DNA of 27,689 bases, from the IMG/VR virus record IMGVR_UViG_3300046010_007721, positions 1 to 27,689 of that record. The stretch is one strand, 5' to 3'. This DNA comes from a virus. Both the position numbers and the translations under genes were made by a program. The notes under the pieces were generated by a model that saw only the letters and a list, made by a program, of their open reading frames with translations, did not search any database and was not told the DNA's origin. This document shows positions 20,213 through 27,362 of the stretch, in pieces (position 1 is the first letter of the stretch; each line of letters begins with the position of its first letter).

Positions 20213-20248
20213 TAAAGGTAATTCATTATGTAATACAAAGTACATTTA
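20213..20248 (-). promoter_or_regulatory. Promoter/operator block, copy 2
   Basis: TACCTTTA (complement of 20213-20220) plus GTAATACAAAGTACATT (20230-20246) and GAGATATTTTTT further on repeat the layout at 19804-19868. It would control the gene starting at 20193 and lies in the 140-bp gap shared with the terminase promoter. Confidence 0.55.
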
Positions 20249-20316
20249 TTTTGAGATATTTTTTATTGTAATACTGCATAGGGTTTTTAGGTTGGTGTAT
20301 TTTACATACCTTTACA

Positions 20317-20324
20317 CTCAAAAT
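20317..20324 (+). promoter_or_regulatory. -7 variant upstream of terminase genes
   Basis: TACCTTTA is the same variant as the endolysin promoter at 1304-1311. TTGG at 20292-20295 is the nearest -33-like element, about 22 nt away. It lies 9 nt before ATG 20334. Confidence 0.4.
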
Positions 20325-20333
20325 ATATATGTT

Positions 20334-20750
20334 ATGGGCAAAATGAATGATGAGATATTCACCCAAATATGTGAAATAACCTCAAATACTTCTAAAGGTA
20401 TTCAAGTTATAATGCAAGATTATGATATAAGTGTTGGCACTTTTTGGAACTTTAAAGAGAGTTCGCCACAAAGAATTGAACAATACGCACGTGCGAAGAA
20501 TATGCAGTTACTTATACTTGCTGGTGAGATACTTACAATATCAGACGATAAAAGCGGTGATGTGTTAGACGGTGATTTGGGTAAGACTGGTAATAGTGCT
20601 GCGGTTAACCGTGCTAAGTTGCAGACTGATAGCCGTAAATGGTTGTTATCTAAACTTGCACCGAAAGAGTACGGAGATAAGATTGAGGTAAACGCAACCA
20701 CAACTACTACACAAGTATTTAAAATCGGTGATACCGAAATAGCCATGTAA
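20334..20750 (+). CDS. terS: Terminase small subunit
   Basis: A 138-residue protein. The N-terminal HTH-like part (MNDEIFTQICEITSNTSKG ... YDISVGTFWNF) would read the packaging site. RIEQYARAKNMQLLILAGEI, KLQTDSRKWLLSKLAPKEYGDK and the nearby Asp-rich region match phage small terminase proteins. I chose ATG 20334, just after the promoter, because earlier starts run through the divergent promoter region. The stop overlaps the large subunit start (TAATG). It selects genome ends and loads the large subunit during packaging. Confidence 0.85.
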   Translation: MGKMNDEIFTQICEITSNTSKGIQVIMQDYDISVGTFWNFKESSPQRIEQYARAKNMQLLILAGEILTISDDKSGDVLDGDLGKTGNSAAVNRAKLQTDSRKWLLSKLAPKEYGDKIEVNATTTTTQVFKIGDTEIAM

Positions 20751-22180
20751 TGCAGAATAAAGTAGTACTATTTGAGCCGTTCCCAAAGCAACAAAAGTTT
20801 ATTGAATTTGCATTCGATAAGGTCACAAAATATGCGCTGTATGGTGGTGGTATTCGTGGCGGCAAAACGTTCTGCGGGCTTGGTACGTTCATTTTATTGT
20901 GTAAGGTGTACCCATATAGCCGATGGGCGGTAGTCCGCAAATCCTTGCCCGATTTAAAGCGTAATACTATTGTATCATTTAATAAGTTAGTGCCGACTAA
21001 CTTTGTAAGGTCGTACAATCAAGACACACAAACAGTAACATTTAACAACGGTTCGCAGATTATATTCTTTGCTGAGAACTACGATGATGATAAGGAGTTA
21101 AACAGGTGGAGAGGTCTTGAGGTTAACGGCTTTTTATTAGAGGAGGCGAACGAATTACAGGAACTATCATTTTACAAAGCTATTGAGCGTGCAGGGTCAC
21201 ACATACCGCCAGTAGGATGCAAGAAACCAAAACCATTTATAGGACTTACTTGTAACCCATCATGGGGTTGGGTAAAGACAACGTTTTACGATAGGGCTAA
21301 AAATGGTACTTTACCGCCCGACTTTCAGTACATATCAGCATTGATACATGAAAACCCATATATTACAGAGGATAAGGATTATATGGAATCATTGAATAAC
21401 TTACCTCGCTTGCAATATGAGGTGTTTGTATTGGGTAATTGGGATGTAAATATGAATGAACACCCTTGGATTTATGCAATGGATGAGGATGTACACATTA
21501 AGCCAGTTCAAGTGATAGAAACGTTCCCAATATACCTGTCATTTGACTTTAATGCAAACCCGATGAGTTGTACAGTTTGGCAACGTTCGCCTAATGTTGC
21601 TGGCAATGGTGGTTGGTGTAGGTGTATTGATGAGTTCGGTGGACATTTGAAGATAGACGAATTATGCGCCCAAATTAAGACATCTTACCCTAATCACATA
21701 TTTTATGTCACAGGTGATAGAAGCGGTCAAAATGAGGATATAGGGCGTAATCAGACAGCATACCAGATGATACAGTCATTGTTACATTTATCCAACGCTC
21801 AATTACATTTGAATAGTTCAAACCTTGAACACTTTGACAGTAGAATGTTATGTAATGTAATGTTTGGTAAGTATGACATAACCATTGACCCATGTTGTAA
21901 GAATTTAATAGCTGATATACGTAAGGCAAAGGTTGACATTAACCATAAATTAGGTAGTCAGCTATTGAAAGATAGAGGCGAAAACAAGATGGATTATTTC
22001 GATAGTATGCGTTATTTCTTTCAGACATACTATAATGAACACGTACGCTCCACTTATCTTAAAGGTATCACAATTAACAATATCGCAGCATTACCACCCG
22101 AAAAACCAATAAAACAAATGAAAATAGTTCACAATCAAGGTAGAGAAGTAGAAGACCATAGTAAACGATTTAGAATTTAA
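20750..22180 (+). CDS. terL: Terminase large subunit
   Basis: A 476-residue protein. Walker A GGIRGGKT (33-40) and Walker B with catalytic Glu, GFLLEE (127-132), form the packaging ATPase. The RNase H-like nuclease has LSFDFNAN (263-270, Asp266), VTGDRSG (320-326, Asp323) and KMDYFDSMR (413-421, Asp415/Asp418). It cuts concatemeric phage DNA and pumps it into the procapsid through the portal. Length and motif order are normal. Translation is coupled to the small subunit. No portal gene follows, which is unusual. Confidence 0.95.
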   Translation: MQNKVVLFEPFPKQQKFIEFAFDKVTKYALYGGGIRGGKTFCGLGTFILLCKVYPYSRWAVVRKSLPDLKRNTIVSFNKLVPTNFVRSYNQDTQTVTFNNGSQIIFFAENYDDDKELNRWRGLEVNGFLLEEANELQELSFYKAIERAGSHIPPVGCKKPKPFIGLTCNPSWGWVKTTFYDRAKNGTLPPDFQYISALIHENPYITEDKDYMESLNNLPRLQYEVFVLGNWDVNMNEHPWIYAMDEDVHIKPVQVIETFPIYLSFDFNANPMSCTVWQRSPNVAGNGGWCRCIDEFGGHLKIDELCAQIKTSYPNHIFYVTGDRSGQNEDIGRNQTAYQMIQSLLHLSNAQLHLNSSNLEHFDSRMLCNVMFGKYDITIDPCCKNLIADIRKAKVDINHKLGSQLLKDRGENKMDYFDSMRYFFQTYYNEHVRSTYLKGITINNIAALPPEKPIKQMKIVHNQGREVEDHSKRFRI

Positions 22181-22181
22181 C

Positions 22182-22189
22182 TATATTTG
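22182..22189 (+). promoter_or_regulatory. -7-like element after terL
   Basis: TATATTTG fits the -7 box and ends 4 nt before ATG 22194, but no -33 TTTG lies at the usual spacing. It may give a leaderless transcript or be chance. Confidence 0.3.
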
Positions 22190-22193
22190 CATA

Positions 22194-22736
22194 ATGAACA
22201 GCACACTCACAGCAAAACAGCACCCCGATTACGAAGTTGCATTTACATGCGGTGAACACGTATTTTATAAGCCTACCGACATTACAAGCTACCATAAGAG
22301 TAGAGAATTAGCAATGGCAGCACAAGACCAGTTCAGTAGGTCGGGCATAGACCCTGATACATTACAGGCATTTGCGCAGCAACTACTAGACGAGGCGAAC
22401 AATACAGCACAAAAGGATAGATTGCGTAGTAATGTGTCTGTAATTGCCACTAACCTACTACTCAGGTTACGTAATCCAGTTGATGAACTATGCGCTATAA
22501 GAATGGGTGCAATAGCTATGATACACGCTGATGAATACCCCGATGTATGCAATTACGCATGGTTGAAAAAGAAAATGGATTTAGCACAGCAACACCCCGA
22601 TATTTACGCTTTTTTTTTGCAAATGGGTTTGGCATTTACGCCCGAATACGGCAATCTCTTGCGTGGTTTGACGGCAGAGGAATATTTGACAAATCGGGGG
22701 CAGCAATTGAAAGTAGTAAAACCGATAACCCAATAA
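22194..22736 (+). CDS. Unknown virion-region protein, tail-chaperone-like
   Basis: A 180-residue, mainly helical protein, with an N-terminal beta-like part (YEVAFTCGEHVFYKP) followed by helices (ELAMAAQDQF, LQAFAQQLLDEANNTA). A second frame, open in -1 relative to this gene, runs over its last part and continues to 22906. A run of nine T (22610-22618) lies where a -1 slip would join them. This G/GT-like layout recalls tail assembly chaperones, which lie before tape-measure genes; here the tape measure lies 4.6 kb further. The function is inferred from layout only. Confidence 0.6.
   Translation: MNSTLTAKQHPDYEVAFTCGEHVFYKPTDITSYHKSRELAMAAQDQFSRSGIDPDTLQAFAQQLLDEANNTAQKDRLRSNVSVIATNLLLRLRNPVDELCAIRMGAIAMIHADEYPDVCNYAWLKKKMDLAQQHPDIYAFFLQMGLAFTPEYGNLLRGLTAEEYLTNRGQQLKVVKPITQ
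22610..22618 (+). promoter_or_regulatory. Possible -1 programmed frameshift site
   Basis: The gene reads GCT TTT TTT TTG here, so T-TTT-TTT is a perfect X-XXY-YYZ slippery heptamer in the correct phase. A -1 shift enters a frame open to 22906. No clear downstream stimulatory pseudoknot was worked out by eye. Confidence 0.4.
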
Positions 22737-22750
22737 GTAAAGTAGATGCC

Positions 22751-22906
22751 ATGTTTAGAAACGATTACCAAACAGCTTTGAGAATAGCAGGTGGCAAGCA
22801 TAGTGAAGCGGAATTTATAATGAATTGCAGTTACTTTGAATGGTACAACCGAATAGCACACAGTATAGAATATTCAGATTATATTAATCCAAAACAAAAC
22901 AGCTAA
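22751..22906 (+). CDS. Small protein or frameshift extension of the upstream gene
   Basis: From its own ATG at 22751 this is 51 residues (MFRNDYQTALRIAGGKH...), mostly helical. The same frame is open back to 22547, overlapping the upstream gene in -1 register, so it may instead be the C-terminal part of a ~237-residue frameshift fusion made at 22610-22618. The stop overlaps the next start (TAATG). Function unknown. Confidence 0.5.
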   Translation: MFRNDYQTALRIAGGKHSEAEFIMNCSYFEWYNRIAHSIEYSDYINPKQNS

Positions 22907-23412
22907 TGATAAAAACAATACAGCACAACGGAATAGAATACCCACACTTTCAATGTGAAGGTAATGCAGCGCAATTTTGCCGACCATTTGCGCAAAAGGT
23001 ATGTAAGGGGGTGGGGGTTGATGTGGGCTGCAATCGCAAAGAATGGGCTTATGTCGATGCTGACGGAGTTGAGGCGTTATGTATTGACCCAGTTATTTGC
23101 AGTGAATACCATGCACTTAACTTTCCGAATATGAACTATGACTATGTCATATCGAGCCATTGCGGAGAACACTTAGATAATTGGGTCGATGCTTTTGATT
23201 ATTGGATTGGCAAATTAAAGGTTGGTGGCGTGCTGTTTTTATACCTACCTGACTACTCTCAAACATATTGGAGAGTGTTTTCAAATAGGAAACACATACA
23301 TACATTTTTCCCACAGCTAGTACGTGATTACTTAGAAGATAGGAAGATGAAAAATATATTTGTATCAGGTGTAGATTTAAACAATTCATTCATGGCTATG
23401 TGCGAAAAATAA
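22906..23412 (+). CDS. SAM-dependent methyltransferase (class I)
   Basis: A 168-residue protein. GVDVGCN (37-43) is the SAM-binding glycine motif. YDYVISSHCGEHL (78-90) followed by LKVGGVLFLYLPD (104-116) matches the Methyltransf_11 pattern. Substrate unknown; small enzymes of this kind often modify sugars or lipids. It is first in the virion- or surface-modification block and followed by a terminator, then a homing endonuclease gene. Confidence 0.8.
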   Translation: MIKTIQHNGIEYPHFQCEGNAAQFCRPFAQKVCKGVGVDVGCNRKEWAYVDADGVEALCIDPVICSEYHALNFPNMNYDYVISSHCGEHLDNWVDAFDYWIGKLKVGGVLFLYLPDYSQTYWRVFSNRKHIHTFFPQLVRDYLEDRKMKNIFVSGVDLNNSFMAMCEK

Positions 23413-23413
23413 G

Positions 23414-23441
23414 AAAAGCCCACTAATAATTGTGGGCTTTT
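23414..23441 (+). terminator. Intrinsic terminator before homing endonuclease
   Basis: AAAAGCCCAC (23414-23423) pairs perfectly with GTGGGCTTTT (23432-23441), loop of 8, and the T-run continues to 23442. It separates the methyltransferase gene from the inserted HNH gene. Confidence 0.8.
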
Positions 23442-23444
23442 TCG

Positions 23445-23452
23445 TATCTTTG
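23445..23452 (+). promoter_or_regulatory. -7 element for the HNH gene
   Basis: TATCTTTG follows the terminator by 3 nt and lies 20 nt before ATG 23473. There is no -33 TTTG at normal spacing because the terminator occupies that site. Confidence 0.45.
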
Positions 23453-23472
23453 AATTGCTAAAAACAAAAGAT

Positions 23473-24039
23473 ATGTGCAAAGTTAATGAAATTTGGAAAG
23501 ACATTCCTAATTATGTTGGGTTTTATCAAGCCTCAAATAAAGGCAACATCAGGAGTGTAGAAAGGATTGTAAATGGTAAATGGGGAAACGATGCTGTAAG
23601 AAAGTCAGTCGTATTAAAACCAGCAAAAAGCAAAGTAGGCTATTTAAGGTGTTTGTTAATGAAAAATAGCAAACGTAAAAACTATTCAGTACATAGGTTG
23701 GTAGCTTTAACATTTATAGACAACAACACGCCCCACAATCAAATTAATCACTTAGACGGTAATAAATTAAATAATTGTTTTTGTAACCTTGAATGGTGTT
23801 CATCAACAGAGAACAACAGACATGCAAGATTAATTGGGCTTAACGTTTCAAAGTCGGGGCAATACCACCATAGTTATGGGTTAAAGAACAAACAATCTCA
23901 TGTATTAATAAATACAGAAACGCAAGAAATAAAGCCTATTTGCGAAGTAGCAAAAGAATATGGTTATACGGCAAGGCATATAACAATGATGGTAAAAGGG
24001 GAAAGAACAAACAAAACAAAATATAAATTAAACACATGA
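23473..24039 (+). CDS. HNH homing endonuclease with NUMOD4 domain
   Basis: A 188-residue protein. The NUMOD4 segment (EIWKDIPNYVGFYQASNKG, 6-24, then IRSVERIV) binds DNA. The HNH segment has VHRLVALTFI (73-82), INHLDGNKLNN (91-101) with His93, and CNLEWCSSTENNRHA (104-118). The end (VAKEYGYTARHITMMVKG) resembles a NUMOD1-type helix-turn-helix. ATG 23473 follows the -7 box. Such genes are selfish elements that cut alleles lacking them. It sits between a methyltransferase gene and the FkbM gene with its own terminator and promoter, and overlaps the FkbM start by 4 nt. No intron ends were seen. Confidence 0.9.
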   Translation: MCKVNEIWKDIPNYVGFYQASNKGNIRSVERIVNGKWGNDAVRKSVVLKPAKSKVGYLRCLLMKNSKRKNYSVHRLVALTFIDNNTPHNQINHLDGNKLNNCFCNLEWCSSTENNRHARLIGLNVSKSGQYHHSYGLKNKQSHVLINTETQEIKPICEVAKEYGYTARHITMMVKGERTNKTKYKLNT

Positions 24040-24707
24040 AAACAACAATAAGAGGTACAGAGATAAGCAGTAATAGCCAGCCTGACTTTTGGTGTAAGGC
24101 AAATATATCAACATGGGAACAGCATACCTTTGACATTATAGATAGGCTTGTAACACCAAATAGCACATTCGTTGACATTGGTGCATGGAATGGCGTATTG
24201 TCAATGTATGCAGCTAAGAATGGCGCAAAAACTATATCGGTTGAGCCTGACACAATAGCACATGGTTATTTGATTGATAACTTTGCATTGAACAACGTAA
24301 GCGGCAAAGTAATTAACGCAGCTATAGGTAATGCTACAGGCAAAGCAATATTATACCATCATGGGGGATATGGCAGCTCAATGAGTTCGCTAGTACATGG
24401 ATTTGGTGGTAAAGAGGTAGAAACAATTACCATAAGCGAACTAATACAAGATGCACAAAATATAAGCCTGATAAAAATAGACATTGAAGGTGCGGAAGTT
24501 GATATACTACCAAATGCAATAGACATACTATGTAAGTACCCTATTCACTTATCGTTGCACCCATTTTGGTCAGATACTGCAAAACTAAAGGACTTTATAT
24601 TTTCATTCAATGTATATTTGTATGGGGTTGAGTTGTTAGATGTGCAAAGGTTTGAAGAACTTGTTAAACTAAATGAAGGGTTTGACCTATTATTACTACC
24701 AAAATGA
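24036..24707 (+). CDS. FkbM-family methyltransferase
   Basis: A 223-residue protein. TFVDIGAWNG (44-53) is the SAM-binding motif, ISVEPD (67-72) ends the second strand, and IKIDIEGAEVDIL (146-158) is the FkbM hallmark. FkbM enzymes methylate hydroxyls, often on sugars. Its place at the head of three glycosyltransferases, all joined by 4-8 nt overlaps, suggests it caps a glycan made by them. The substrate is not known. Confidence 0.88.
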   Translation: MKTTIRGTEISSNSQPDFWCKANISTWEQHTFDIIDRLVTPNSTFVDIGAWNGVLSMYAAKNGAKTISVEPDTIAHGYLIDNFALNNVSGKVINAAIGNATGKAILYHHGGYGSSMSSLVHGFGGKEVETITISELIQDAQNISLIKIDIEGAEVDILPNAIDILCKYPIHLSLHPFWSDTAKLKDFIFSFNVYLYGVELLDVQRFEELVKLNEGFDLLLLPK

Positions 24708-25381
24708 GAACAGCAATCGTAATTCCCACGTTTAATAGACCTGAGTACGTAACACAGTGCTACCAATCATTGTGTGAAATGTCGACCATGCCCGACCACA
24801 TATTTATAATAGATGATTGCAGTACGGTTAAGATGCCGATGCTCAATTTACCTAATGTTACGTATGTATCAACCCATAAAAATAGCGGTGTTAAATACGC
24901 ATTACATTGCGTTATTGACCATGCTTTTAGTTTAGGTTATGAGCTGATAATGAACCTTGACAGCGATGCAATAGTTAAAGCTGATTTTGTTGATAGAATG
25001 GTAAGTGTGCATAAGAAAAGCGGTCATATTGTCAGTGGGTTTAATAATCCCAATCGTAAGTTTATTAGTCTGCATGGCGATTATGGTATAAAAAGTAATG
25101 CCAATGGGATAAATATGTGCTTTGACAATAAGCAATATTTACGCCACATGCTGTTATCATTGTGTGGTACTGGTAAAGATTGGGATTTAACGTTGAGTGG
25201 TAATTTAAGACAGTTTGCAATTACAATACCTTCATGTGTACAGCATATTGGAAAGGTTAGTAGCTTAGGTCATTACCCACCTGATGAGGCTAAAGATTTT
25301 AACGGCAATGCAGATGTGTCAAACATGGTTGAAAAACCAATTGTCAATAACAGTAAGTTTAAAGCATTAAGAAGGATATGA
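24704..25381 (+). CDS. Family 2-like glycosyltransferase (GT-A)
   Basis: A 225-residue protein. AIVIPTFNRPEYV (4-16) is the start of a GT-A fold, FIIDDCS (34-40) follows, and LDSDA (85-89) is the metal-binding DxD motif. It transfers a sugar from a nucleotide donor, acceptor unknown. The C-terminus has no membrane helix, so it is cytoplasmic. It overlaps its neighbours by 4 nt on both sides. Confidence 0.88.
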   Translation: MRTAIVIPTFNRPEYVTQCYQSLCEMSTMPDHIFIIDDCSTVKMPMLNLPNVTYVSTHKNSGVKYALHCVIDHAFSLGYELIMNLDSDAIVKADFVDRMVSVHKKSGHIVSGFNNPNRKFISLHGDYGIKSNANGINMCFDNKQYLRHMLLSLCGTGKDWDLTLSGNLRQFAITIPSCVQHIGKVSSLGHYPPDEAKDFNGNADVSNMVEKPIVNNSKFKALRRI

Positions 25382-26073
25382 CGGTACTACCATTACAGGC
25401 GTTCGGCATTGGAGATATAATCTTTTCAATGACCCTAATAAAGCGTATAGCGAACGGCAATCCTATTGTTTGGGGTGTAATGCCTCATTTTGTCGAAGGG
25501 CTTAACAGGGCTTACCCTGATGTAACTTTTGTAGATTGGACTAAGTTAGGCATTGATTACAACACCAAACAGCATAAAGAAATATATCACGCTGAATATG
25601 GCAAGTGTGTGATTATCCCTATTAGGTGGGCTGATAGCATTATGAAAGTGGGGTATGAGCAGTGGATGCGGTCAAAGTATGATATGTACGGCATGGACTA
25701 CAGAGATTGGAAAGAACATGCAATGTGGGTAAGGGATGAGGCAAAAGAAAGTAAATTGAGTAAGTTAGTAGGCAATGGTAATACTTTGGTAAATGATACA
25801 TTTGGCAGTGATTGCAAACTAAAATCAAATGTGCCAACATTCCCAAATGCAATTAAAATGAGAGTAATAGACGGTTATTCACTATTCGATTGGGCTGGTG
25901 TAATGCAGAGCGCAAAACACATTTATAGCGTAAACACATCTATCATTTACCTACTTGACCAGTTAGAACTAAATGCAACAAGCGTGCATTTATACCAACG
26001 TGCCATAAAGTCACAGACACACAAAGGCGTTGACTATTTGATTAACAAACATAATTACACATATCATGGCTAG
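25378..26073 (+). CDS. GT-B-like glycosyltransferase (heptosyltransferase-like)
   Basis: A 231-residue protein. LQAFGIGDIIFSMTLIKRI (6-24) looks like the N-terminal GxGD strand of the glycosyltransferase 9 fold, and DWAGVMQSAKHIYSVNTSII with LLDQLEL near the C-terminus matches the donor-site region in that family. The protein is shorter than typical GT9 enzymes and lacks a clear central part, so the assignment is moderate. It sits in the same coupled cassette. Confidence 0.6.
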   Translation: MTVLPLQAFGIGDIIFSMTLIKRIANGNPIVWGVMPHFVEGLNRAYPDVTFVDWTKLGIDYNTKQHKEIYHAEYGKCVIIPIRWADSIMKVGYEQWMRSKYDMYGMDYRDWKEHAMWVRDEAKESKLSKLVGNGNTLVNDTFGSDCKLKSNVPTFPNAIKMRVIDGYSLFDWAGVMQSAKHIYSVNTSIIYLLDQLELNATSVHLYQRAIKSQTHKGVDYLINKHNYTYHG

Positions 26074-26287
26074 GGAACACATGGAAACACGAGGTAGCAG
26101 CATGTTTACAGAAATTAGCTACGATGAAAAGAGTAAAGAATTAATAGTAGACATGGTAAATTATGGTAGGTACTCATATCGGGACTTTCCGTTACTGATG
26201 TGGCAACACTTTAGAAAGACTGCTAGTTATGGTTACTTTTACAATCAATACGTTAAAGGTGTTTACCAATACACAAGGCTAAGATGA
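26066..26287 (+). CDS. KTSC domain protein
   Basis: A 73-residue protein. The pattern SSMFTEISYDEKSKELIVDM (about 11-30), YGRYSYRDFPLLMWQHF and TASYGYFYNQYVKGVYQY fits the KTSC domain, small proteins of unknown exact role found alone or beside other phage and metabolic genes. It is embedded between two glycosyltransferase genes with 8-nt and 4-nt overlaps. Confidence 0.8.
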   Translation: MAREHMETRGSSMFTEISYDEKSKELIVDMVNYGRYSYRDFPLLMWQHFRKTASYGYFYNQYVKGVYQYTRLR

Positions 26288-26865
26288 CAGTATCAATAGT
26301 TACCCCTACTACACATGACCGTAAAGAGTTTAACGATAGGTGTGTATCAATGGCACGTAATCAAACATACGGTGCGATTGTAGAGCATTTATTTGACTAC
26401 AGCACTGATAACATAGGAACTAAAAGAGAGCGGTTATTTCGGTCTGCTATTGGGGATATTATAATTAACTTCGATAGTGACGATATTTATTTACCTCAAT
26501 ATGTAGAATTAGCGGTAAATGCAATTACCCAATCAAAGTACGGTTTATTAGGGCTGCATAACTTTTATATGCACCATGTAGCGAATAACACATTTCATTT
26601 GTTTAATAATGTTGGGTACATAGCTGAGGCAACATTCGTGTATATGCGTGATGGGTTTTGTGGATTCCCAAATAAACACACAAATGAAGGGTGGCACGTA
26701 ATGCAGAACATGAAGTTTGCAAGCTATCACAATCCGTATTTCCTTGCTACTGTACATGGTGCAAATACATGCGGTCACAAGACCATACCACTAATAAAAA
26801 AGCTACCCCAAAATGAGGCAGCTAGTTTATTTTGTACTTTTTATTCTACTACGCTTGACCAGTAA
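26284..26865 (+). CDS. Family 2-like glycosyltransferase (GT-A)
   Basis: A 193-residue protein. VSIVTPTTHDR (3-13), then IIINFDSDDIYLPQYVELA (59-77) with the DSDD (64-67) metal site, define a GT-A enzyme. The rest is aromatic-rich (LGLHNFYMHHV). It ends the modification cassette and overlaps a convergent minus-strand gene by 17 nt. Acceptor unknown. Confidence 0.82.
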   Translation: MTVSIVTPTTHDRKEFNDRCVSMARNQTYGAIVEHLFDYSTDNIGTKRERLFRSAIGDIIINFDSDDIYLPQYVELAVNAITQSKYGLLGLHNFYMHHVANNTFHLFNNVGYIAEATFVYMRDGFCGFPNKHTNEGWHVMQNMKFASYHNPYFLATVHGANTCGHKTIPLIKKLPQNEAASLFCTFYSTTLDQ

Positions 26866-27322
26866 TAGGAAACTCAATCGTTTTACCTTCTGTTTTGTGT
26901 TCAACATCTATTACTTGAACTTCATCAACAAATGGATATTCGGTTTCAAAGCGTTCGATTGTAGCGTTCCACACCTTTGCAAAGTCCTCATTTAGTATTT
27001 CCAACACTTGTATGTATTCGCAATATTGTGTTGGCTGCAATCCCATTGCCCGACCTGTAGCTTGTGCCATTATCTGTTTTAAGATATGGAACGTTTGGAG
27101 TGTAAATGTTTTACAATCAATGCTAAACATTTCAATCATAAAGGCAGGTGGCACACCAATTGCGGCAGGTGAAACACAATTTAATGCTTGCCTTACCGCA
27201 GCTTTAAAACTGTACTGTTTTGGCAGTAGATTGACTGGTATTGTGTAAATCTCTTTTGCAATAAACTCATTAAAAGCCTTTGCGCCTTCGTCACTGATTT
27301 TTCTTTTCTGCTGTGGTTGCAT
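26849..27322 (-). CDS. Hypothetical protein on the opposite strand of the late region
   Basis: A 157-residue soluble protein with long helices (DEGAKAFNEFIAKEIYTI, CEYIQVLEILNEDFAKVWNATI) and no known motif. It runs against its neighbours: its 3' end overlaps the last glycosyltransferase gene by 17 nt, and its start faces the tape-measure-like gene. A -7-like TATATTTG (complement of 27348-27355) lies 26 nt upstream. Its composition looks like a real gene, but a coding role on this strand needs confirmation. Confidence 0.55.
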   Translation of the reverse strand: MQPQQKRKISDEGAKAFNEFIAKEIYTIPVNLLPKQYSFKAAVRQALNCVSPAAIGVPPAFMIEMFSIDCKTFTLQTFHILKQIMAQATGRAMGLQPTQYCEYIQVLEILNEDFAKVWNATIERFETEYPFVDEVQVIDVEHKTEGKTIEFPITGQA

Positions 27323-27362
27323 AAAATATAGTTATTTTTGTGAAACGCAAATATACATAAAT

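Noticed and set aside
23455-23472. TTG start for the homing endonuclease
   Set aside because: ATG 23473 begins directly before the NUMOD4 domain and has a better leader; the extra six residues add nothing recognisable.
15820-24039. Intron-encoded or retroelement origin of the HNH genes
   Set aside because: No split coding sequence, reverse transcriptase or intron ends are visible around either HNH-type gene.
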